A stretch of 6,014 nucleotides of DNA from NCBI GenBank assembly GCA_937925095.1, contig CALEXX010000030.1, forward strand, positions 1 to 6,014, given 5' to 3'. Below the pieces are notes generated by a model. That model was given only the letters and a program-made list of their open reading frames with translations. It did not search any database and had not been told where the DNA came from. A program made the position numbers and the translations under genes. Within the stretch, counting starts at the first letter, position 1. Every line of letters starts with the position of its first letter. Below, piece by piece: positions 1 to 4,125 of the stretch. The DNA is from an uncultured Leptotrichia sp. (lineage in GTDB: Bacteria; Fusobacteriota; Fusobacteriia; Fusobacteriales; Leptotrichiaceae).

Positions 1-73
1 TTATGAATGACTGTTTTGTATAAGTGAAATTCTAGTAAATGAATAAATATGTTTTTTGTATTTTTTCAATTTT

Positions 74-145
74 GAGACAGTCCCTTTACATTAATTTTTA
101 AGTTTTCTTTTTGAGACAGTCTTTTTTATTATAGAGATAGTCTCT
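74..145. repeat. Three short repeats of a GAGACAGTC motif, possible IS-end remnants
   Basis: Copies start at 74 (GAGACAGTCCCT), 113 (GAGACAGTCTTT) and 134 (GAGATAGTCTCT), spaced 39 and 21 nt apart. The first two are preceded by a T-run. Read on the minus strand, the first copy gives GGGACTGTCTCAAAA, which resembles the terminal inverted repeat of several insertion sequences in low-GC bacteria as I remember them; this is not verified. If so, an element could extend leftwards beyond position 1. Alternatively they are simple repeats of unknown role. No transposase is visible in the window. Confidence 0.35.
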
Positions 146-146
146 A
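132..146 (-). repeat. Perfect hairpin just after the sufD stop codon
   Basis: TAGAGA and TCTCTA form a 6-bp perfect stem around a 3-nt loop (TAG), starting 6 nt past the sufD stop. In the suf direction the stem is followed by TAATAAAAAAG rather than a T-run, so it does not qualify as an intrinsic terminator. It may protect the 3' end of the mRNA. It contains the third copy of the GAGACAGTC-like repeat, so the hairpin may only be a by-product of that motif. Confidence 0.35.
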
Positions 147-152
147 CATTTA

Positions 153-1280
153 TTATATTCTCTTTTCCAGTTCATTAAATAAGTGTTCTTTTATTGCTTC
201 ATCATCAATATTATCAAGTATAGGTCTGAAAGATGATTCAACTATAAGTTTTTTAGCTCTGCTTTCAGAAAGTCCTCTACTCATCAGATAGAAAAGTTTT
301 GACTCGTCAACCTTTCCAACAGAAGCAGCATGTTCCCCTATTACATCATCCTCATTACAGAATAACGTTGGAATAGAGTGGGCTTTTACCTTTTTATCAA
401 GAAGTATTGCAAATTCCCCTTCTCTTCCTTCAGATTTTGAGGCACCTCTTTCAAAATATAGATTTCCTCTGAAAACCTTTTGAGCTGTATCTTTAACTGC
501 TCCTCTTCCCTGAATTTCACCTATTGATTTTCTACCTTTAAATACAATTGAATATTCAAGATCAAGTTTTCTTTCAAAATCAGCAAGGTATGCAGGTTTG
601 ATATATATTTCCGCAGCATCTTCCTCAAGATATGATTTATGGCTTATTCCATTTACTTTTGCTCCAAGTTCTACACTGTAATATTCAACTTTTCCTTGAC
701 CAAGAGCTTCTATTTTTGAAGATTCAAAGTTTTCAGATTCAGTGTTTAATGTCTGTATCTTTATCAGCTTAACTTCAGAATTTCTTCCGGCTACAACTCT
801 TATTATACCATTACGGTAGGCTTTTGCATCATCTTCAGAATCATAAATCATTATGATAGTGGCTTTTGCAAAATCTTCAACTTCAATAATATTGTAGTCT
901 ATAAGAAGATTATTTTCCTTGTTGAAGTTATAATTTATATAAATTGGCTTTTCTACTTTTTTTCTTTCGCTTATTTTTATATATTTTCCTTCATTGTAAA
1001 ATGTATAGTTCTGTAGCTTGAAAAAATCTCCCAGCCCATATTCATTATCATTTGAAAGTCTTTCAAGATCTTTCAGGGAATCATTTAATTCTTTTATGAC
1101 TACTCCATCCTGATCAGAATTTTTTACAACAGTGCTGTTGAAAGCTTTATATTCTTCAGGTTCGTTATATTTATATCCGACTCTTTTCCAGTTAGGCTTT
1201 TCAAGGGAAGCATATTTTTTAAAACTTTCTTTTCTATAACTGTTGTTATCAAGATTTTGTAAACTTGCTTCATTTAGCAT
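153..1280 (-). CDS. sufD: SufD, Fe-S cluster assembly scaffold subunit
   Basis: This is a 375-residue SufD, paralogue and partner of SufB in the cytosolic SufBC2D complex that assembles Fe-S clusters. The N-terminal third is helical and variable. From about residue 130 the repetitive beta-strand core typical of the SufBD family begins. The C-terminal block is diagnostic: DDVIGEHAASVGKVDE at 311-326, then FYLMSRGL at 330-337 and a terminal helical segment. His317 aligns by eye with E. coli SufD His360, a residue implicated in cluster formation at the SufB-SufD interface. The position of E. coli Cys358 appears to be Gly315 here. The start is supported by AGGAGG at 1289-1294, 8 nt before the ATG. 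It lies 33 nt after sufB and is the last visible operon gene. The same ending motif occurs in SufB, as expected for paralogues; the Suf neighbours and the more divergent N-terminus identify this one as SufD. Confidence 0.93.
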   Translation of the reverse strand: MLNEASLQNLDNNSYRKESFKKYASLEKPNWKRVGYKYNEPEEYKAFNSTVVKNSDQDGVVIKELNDSLKDLERLSNDNEYGLGDFFKLQNYTFYNEGKYIKISERKKVEKPIYINYNFNKENNLLIDYNIIEVEDFAKATIIMIYDSEDDAKAYRNGIIRVVAGRNSEVKLIKIQTLNTESENFESSKIEALGQGKVEYYSVELGAKVNGISHKSYLEEDAAEIYIKPAYLADFERKLDLEYSIVFKGRKSIGEIQGRGAVKDTAQKVFRGNLYFERGASKSEGREGEFAILLDKKVKAHSIPTLFCNEDDVIGEHAASVGKVDESKLFYLMSRGLSESRAKKLIVESSFRPILDNIDDEAIKEHLFNELEKRI

Positions 1281-1313
1281 TATATATTCCTCCTAAAATT
1301 ACTTCTATATTTC

Positions 1314-2729
1314 TTATCCGATTGTTCCTTCAAGTTCAAGTTCAATCAGCTTATTTAATTCTACTGCATATTCAAGTGGCAATTCCTTTGAAATAGGTTC
1401 AACGAATCCTCTTACTATCATGGCTTTTGCCTCATCCTTGCTTATACCTCTTGACATCAGATAAAATATTGCTTCATCGCTTATTCTTCCTATTTTAGCT
1501 TCGTGTCCTATATCTACACTGTCATTATTTATTTCAATTATAGGGATAGTGTCCGATCTTGATTCGTTATCAAGCATCAATGATTCACATTCAACTGTAG
1601 CCTTTGATCCCACTGCATTTGAATTAACTTTTAGTAGTCCTCTGTAGAAAGATGTTCCTCCATTTTTAGAGATTGACTTAGAATGTACTGTTGAAGATGT
1701 ATTTGGTGCGGCATGAACAATTTTACATCCTGTATCCAGGTATTGTCCTGCTGCAGCAAATGTAACTCCTGTAAATTCACATCTTGAACCTTCTCCTTTC
1801 AGGATAGTCATAGGGTAAAGCATTGAAACTCTTGATCCGAATGATCCTGATACCCATTCCATTACACCGCCTTCATCAACGATTGCTCTTTTTGTATTAA
1901 GGTTGTACATATTTCTTGACCAGTTTTCGATTGTAGAATATCTCATTCTGGCTCCTTTTTTTACAATCAGTTCAACTGCTCCGGCGTGTAATACGTTCTT
2001 TTTATACTTTGGTGCTGAACATCCTTCGATAAAGTGAAGGTCTGCTCCTTCCTCAACTATTATTAATGTATGTTCAAACTGCCCTGCTTCTGCAGCGTTA
2101 AGTCTGAAATAAGATTGCAGTGGCATATTAACTTTTACCCCTTTAGGAACATATACAAATGATCCTCCTGACCATACGGCTCCATGCAGTGCGGCAAATT
2201 TATGGTCATGCATAGTTATAACTTTCATAAAATGTTCTTTTACAAGATCTTCGTGTTCTCTTATGGCAGTTTCTATATCTGTGTATATTACTCCCTGATC
2301 TGTAAGTTCCTTATGAACACTGTGGTAAACAACTTCCGAGTCATATTGGGCTCCTACTCCTGCAAGTGATTGTCTTTCAGCTTCAGGTATTCCAAGTCTG
2401 TCAAAAGTTGATTTTATATAATCCGGTACGTCATCCCAGTTGTCACTCATTACTTTTGCATCAGGTTCCAGATAATGCACTATGTCATTTATATCCAAGT
2501 CTGATAAATCAGGTCCCCATGTAGGTACAGGCTTTGAATTGAATACTTCCAGAGCTTTAAGTCTGTATTCAAGCATCCATTGAGGTTCATTTTTCTTTTC
2601 AGAAATTTTTCTTACGATTTCTTCTGTAAGACCTTTACCTGTTGTAAATTTATGATGCATTTCATCCTTGATGTCATAGACACCTCTTTCAATGTCTGCA
2701 ATGTAGGTTTTTTTTCTACTATCTTCCAT
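1314..2729 (-). CDS. sufB: SufB, core Fe-S cluster scaffold subunit
   Basis: This 471-residue protein has the usual SufB length and clear family features. SufB is the scaffold on which sulfur and iron are assembled, acting in the cytosol with SufD and the SufC ATPase. Visible landmarks are a helical N-terminus with WMLEYRLKAL at 51-60, the conserved stretch HGAVWSGGSFVYVPKGV at 182-198, EGCSAP at 235-240, and the beta-helix core to about residue 410. Cys381 (VECESLMLDN) corresponds to E. coli Cys405, the sulfur acceptor on the scaffold. Glu410 in the HEA triplet (409-411) corresponds to Glu434, also needed there. The C-terminal helical domain (FYLMSRGI, 422-429) contacts SufC. GAGGAG at 2740-2745 lies 10 nt before the ATG. 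It sits between sufC (58 nt) and sufD (33 nt) in one operon. Length and motifs are intact, so it is expected to be functional. Confidence 0.97.
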   Translation of the reverse strand: MEDSRKKTYIADIERGVYDIKDEMHHKFTTGKGLTEEIVRKISEKKNEPQWMLEYRLKALEVFNSKPVPTWGPDLSDLDINDIVHYLEPDAKVMSDNWDDVPDYIKSTFDRLGIPEAERQSLAGVGAQYDSEVVYHSVHKELTDQGVIYTDIETAIREHEDLVKEHFMKVITMHDHKFAALHGAVWSGGSFVYVPKGVKVNMPLQSYFRLNAAEAGQFEHTLIIVEEGADLHFIEGCSAPKYKKNVLHAGAVELIVKKGARMRYSTIENWSRNMYNLNTKRAIVDEGGVMEWVSGSFGSRVSMLYPMTILKGEGSRCEFTGVTFAAAGQYLDTGCKIVHAAPNTSSTVHSKSISKNGGTSFYRGLLKVNSNAVGSKATVECESLMLDNESRSDTIPIIEINNDSVDIGHEAKIGRISDEAIFYLMSRGISKDEAKAMIVRGFVEPISKELPLEYAVELNKLIELELEGTIG

Positions 2730-2758
2730 TTTTATTATTCTCCTCTTTAATTTCTCTA

Positions 2759-2773
2759 AATCTTAGAAAGATT
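2759..2773 (-). repeat. Short hairpin between sufC and sufB
   Basis: AATCTT and AAGATT form a perfect 6-bp stem with a 3-nt loop in the 58-nt gap between sufC and sufB. No T-run follows in the transcribed direction, so it is not a terminator. It could be an mRNA processing or stabilising element that raises sufC relative to sufB and sufD, fitting the SufBC2D stoichiometry. A 6-bp AT-rich stem can also arise by chance. Confidence 0.35.
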
Positions 2774-2787
2774 GGTTTATACAAATA

Positions 2788-3540
2788 TTATAATCCAAGT
2801 TCTTCCTTCATTTTTCCATATCCGTCTTTTTCTATGGCTTCCACTATTTCAATTCCACCACTCTTAACTATTTTTCCATTCATTAGGACATGTACAAAAT
2901 CAGGTTTCAGATATTCAAGTACTTTATCATAGTGAGTTATAATAAGTAGAGCTGTATCCTTTGTTTTTAATTTCTGTACTCCTTCAAAAACAATTTTTGT
3001 AGCATCAATATCAAGTCCGGAATCTGTTTCATCAAGAATTGCTAATTTAGGTTCAAGAACAGCCATCTGTAAAATTTCATTTTTCTTCTTTTCTCCTCCT
3101 GAGAATCCAACATTTAAATGTCTTTCAGCATATTCAGGATTAATATGTAATTTTTCCATTTTTTCTACTAATTCATTATGGAATTGCATTATATACTGTT
3201 TTTCTCCTGTAACAGCTTCTTTAGCAGTTCTTAGGAAATCTTCCACAGTAAGTCCCGGAATTTCTTCAGGATACTGGAAAGATAGGAATATCCCCTTTTG
3301 TGCTCTTTCATCAACTTCAAGCTCAGTGATATCTTCACCATCAAGTAAAATTTGTCCACTGACAACTTCATGTTTAGGATGCCCAACAAGAATACTTGCC
3401 AAAGTAGATTTTCCGGCACCATTAGGTCCCATAATCACGTGAACTTCTCCTTTATTAATCGTTAAATCTAATCCTTTTAATATTTCTTTTCCTTCTACTT
3501 CAGATTTAACATTTTTTAATTCTAACAAACTCATTTTCAT
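2788..3540 (-). CDS. sufC: SufC, ABC-type ATPase of the Suf Fe-S assembly complex
   Basis: This is a 250-residue soluble ABC ATPase. It binds SufB and SufD and uses ATP to open the scaffold for cluster assembly; it is not a membrane transporter. All ABC motifs are intact: Walker A GPNGAGKST at 38-46, Q-loop Gln89 (LSFQYPEEIPG), the SufC-type signature FSGGEKKKNE at 146-155, Walker B LAILDE at 166-171 with catalytic Glu171, D-loop SGLD at 174-177, and H-loop His203. The EKKKNE extension of the signature and the sufB neighbour separate it from transporter ATPases. Two starts are possible. GGAGG (3544-3548) is only 3 nt from the ATG used here but 9 nt from the second ATG two codons in (3532-3534). 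The second would give MSLLELKN, a more typical SufC N-terminus, and may be the true start. It is the first gene of the operon, behind the promoter at 3590-3618. Confidence 0.97.
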   Translation of the reverse strand: MKMSLLELKNVKSEVEGKEILKGLDLTINKGEVHVIMGPNGAGKSTLASILVGHPKHEVVSGQILLDGEDITELEVDERAQKGIFLSFQYPEEIPGLTVEDFLRTAKEAVTGEKQYIMQFHNELVEKMEKLHINPEYAERHLNVGFSGGEKKKNEILQMAVLEPKLAILDETDSGLDIDATKIVFEGVQKLKTKDTALLIITHYDKVLEYLKPDFVHVLMNGKIVKSGGIEIVEAIEKDGYGKMKEELGL

Positions 3541-3589
3541 TTACCTCCAAAATTTATATTAAAACATTCTTTAATAAGTTTACCTTTAT

Positions 3590-3618
3590 ATTTTACAAAA
3601 AAATTGTAATAAAGTCAA
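3590..3618 (-). promoter_or_regulatory. Sigma-70-type promoter of the suf operon
   Basis: On the minus strand, TTGACT (3613-3618) and TAAAAT (3590-3595) are separated by exactly 17 nt, close to the housekeeping consensus. Transcription would start near 3583, leaving a 5' leader of roughly 43 nt that ends with GGAGG ahead of sufC. No better promoter is visible upstream of sufC, and no terminator separates sufC, sufB and sufD, so this should drive the whole operon. Confidence 0.75.
3593..3609. promoter_or_regulatory. 17-bp perfect dyad inside the suf promoter, candidate operator
   Basis: TTACAA and TTGTAA half-sites flank a 5-nt A-run. The dyad covers most of the -35/-10 spacer and overlaps the -10 of the suf promoter, where a bound repressor would block RNA polymerase. 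The inner 15 bp has the form TACAA-N5-TTGTA. That is the half-site and spacing I recall for the Bacillus OhrR (MarR family, organic peroxide) operator. It does not have the 7-1-7 layout of Fur or PerR boxes. In such AT-rich DNA a chance dyad is possible, and no regulator gene is visible here. Confidence 0.45.
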
Positions 3619-3650
3619 ATTTAAAAAAGTTATATTTTAGGTTACAGGAG

Positions 3651-3666
3651 CATATATTCATATATG
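3651..3666. repeat. Palindrome upstream of the suf promoter
   Basis: CATATAT and ATATATG flank a 2-nt centre, giving a perfect 16-bp dyad about 33 bp upstream of the suf -35. It could be a second regulatory site or a cruciform-prone AT tract. No known operator is recognised. Confidence 0.3.
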
Positions 3667-3706
3667 TTTTATATTATCCAATATATTGAATGAATTTTAC
3701 AATTAA

Positions 3707-3734
3707 TTGAATTTATAGTAAACTTACTTATAGT
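3707..3734 (+). promoter_or_regulatory. Promoter-like pair for a small plus-strand transcript
   Basis: TTGAAT (3707-3712) and TATAGT (3729-3734) lie 16 nt apart on the plus strand. Initiation would fall near 3741 and the transcript would end at the intrinsic terminator at 3863-3890, about 150 nt. TTATAGTAA occurs twice (3713-3721 and 3728-3736), so the -10 sits in a short direct repeat. In DNA this AT-rich, promoter-like pairs are common, so the call leans mainly on the terminator downstream. Confidence 0.35.
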
Positions 3735-3774
3735 AATATTTTATTTAATGATATATAAAATAAGATATGTGGGG

Positions 3775-3858
3775 ATGTCGTTATTTTATATGATTGGTTA
3801 TATATTTGATTTATTTAAAAAATTACTGGTTATTGTGCTGTTTATGTGTGAAAGATGA
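3775..3858 (+). CDS. Possible 27-residue hydrophobic peptide
   Basis: An ATG-started frame of 27 codons lies between a promoter-like pair and an intrinsic terminator whose stem begins 4 nt after the stop codon. The predicted peptide starts MSLFYMIGYIFD, has two lysines at 15-16, a hydrophobic stretch LLVIVLFM at 17-24, and ends CER. It looks like a single short membrane segment with charged ends, as in small membrane proteins or type I toxin peptides. Against it, the only purine-rich run (GGGG) touches the ATG, and an in-frame ATG at 3748 (36 residues) lacks a ribosome binding site. T-rich DNA also yields hydrophobic peptides by chance. I do not recognise it, and the transcript could equally be a non-coding RNA. 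Confidence 0.22.
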   Translation: MSLFYMIGYIFDLFKKLLVIVLFMCER

Positions 3859-3862
3859 TTTC

Positions 3863-3890
3863 GGAACCTATTAAAACGGGTTCTTTTTTT
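3863..3890 (+). terminator. Intrinsic terminator on the plus strand
   Basis: GAACC (3864-3868) pairs with GGTTC (3879-3883) around a 10-nt loop. An outer G-U pair can add one more step, and seven T residues follow at 3884-3890. This is a standard Rho-independent terminator reading left to right. No annotated plus-strand gene precedes it in the window, so it must end a small transcript starting in this intergenic region, or act as a leader terminator or insulator ahead of tpsB. Confidence 0.7.
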
Positions 3891-3952
3891 AATAAACTAA
3901 ATTTATTTTTAATAATCAAAAAGATGTACTTATGAATATATTGAACGACTTT

Positions 3953-3975
3953 TAGAGGAGCGATTGTCTCTTCTA
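3953..3975 (+). repeat. Eight-bp hairpin between the terminator and tpsB
   Basis: TAGAGGAG (3953-3960) pairs with CTCTTCTA (3968-3975), eight base pairs including one G-U, around the 7-nt loop CGATTGT. Only a weak TTTATAG follows, so it is at best a poor terminator. It lies about 115 nt upstream of the probable tpsB -10, so it would be in the tpsB leader only if a second, more distal promoter exists. Confidence 0.4.
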
Positions 3976-4008
3976 TTTATAGTTATTAAAAAAATTGTAT
4001 TACAAAAT

Positions 4009-4025
4009 ATCCAACCATGTTGGAT
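4009..4025. promoter_or_regulatory. Perfect 17-bp palindrome upstream of tpsB, possible operator
   Basis: ATCCAAC and GTTGGAT flank a 3-nt centre (CAT), a perfect dyad of 7-bp arms and one of the few GC-containing stretches in this region. No T-run follows on either strand, which argues against a terminator. It ends about 65 bp before the putative tpsB -10, a position suited to an activator or repressor site. A smaller dyad of TTGTA and TACAA arms sits just to its left at 3995-4005. The cognate regulator is unknown. Confidence 0.4.
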
Positions 4026-4064
4026 TAAAAGAATATTAATTCTAAATATATTTTTTGTACAGAT

Positions 4065-4096
4065 TTGCCTTTTTTTATTATTTATGTTAGTATACT
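4065..4096 (+). promoter_or_regulatory. Probable promoter of the tps operon
   Basis: TATACT at 4091-4096 is a good -10. The best -35-like hexamer, TTGCCT at 4065-4070, lies 20 nt away, longer than optimal, so the promoter is either weak, dependent on an activator, or uses a poor -35 within the T-run. Transcription would begin near 4103, about 10 nt before the ribosome binding site AAGGAGGT at 4113-4120. Confidence 0.4.
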
Positions 4097-4125
4097 TTAA
4101 TCTTTTATTAAAAAGGAGGTAGATT

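Larger units (their letters stand above)
1..152. other. Intergenic region downstream of sufD, no gene seen
   Basis: No supportable coding frame lies here. The only open stretch ending at the left edge (minus strand, 90 to 1) has about 29 sense codons, follows a stop at 91-93 and has no ribosome binding site. The region is very AT-rich and holds three copies of a GAGACAGTC-like motif plus a short perfect hairpin, annotated separately. There is no stem followed by a T-run in the suf direction, so the end of the suf transcript is not visible. sufS and sufU, which often accompany sufBCD, do not begin within this stretch. Confidence 0.6.
3541..4125. other. Divergent intergenic region between suf and tps operons
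   Basis: This 585-nt, very AT-rich region separates two divergent operons. From left to right it holds the sufC ribosome binding site, the suf promoter with an overlapping dyad, a palindrome at 3651-3666, a plus-strand promoter-like pair, a small hydrophobic open frame, an intrinsic terminator at 3863-3890, a hairpin at 3953-3975, a palindrome at 4009-4025, and the probable tpsB promoter and ribosome binding site. No tRNA, CRISPR repeat or recognised riboswitch fold was found. Confidence 0.7.

Noticed and set aside
1..90. Possible C-terminal tail of a minus-strand gene ending with TAA at positions 3-1
   Set aside because: The frame has about 29 sense codons, is closed by a stop at 91-93, and lacks a start with a ribosome binding site. 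It could only be real as part of an IS remnant, which cannot be shown here.
2184..2369. Plus-strand open frame of 61 codons inside sufB
   Set aside because: It is antisense to a highly conserved part of sufB, has no ribosome binding site, and is explained by the coding pattern of sufB.
3741..3890. T-box or other known riboswitch
   Set aside because: The GGAACC sequence recalled the T-box GGUGGNACC element, but the conserved T-box bulge and specifier stem are not present, and no amino-acid gene follows.
3964..4122. A 52-codon hydrophobic plus-strand frame starting with TTG after AGAGGAG
   Set aside because: The Shine-Dalgarno-like run is part of the 3953-3975 hairpin and only 3 nt from the TTG. 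The frame runs through the palindrome and the probable tpsB promoter, and ends inside the tpsB ribosome binding site. Hydrophobicity is expected from T-rich DNA.
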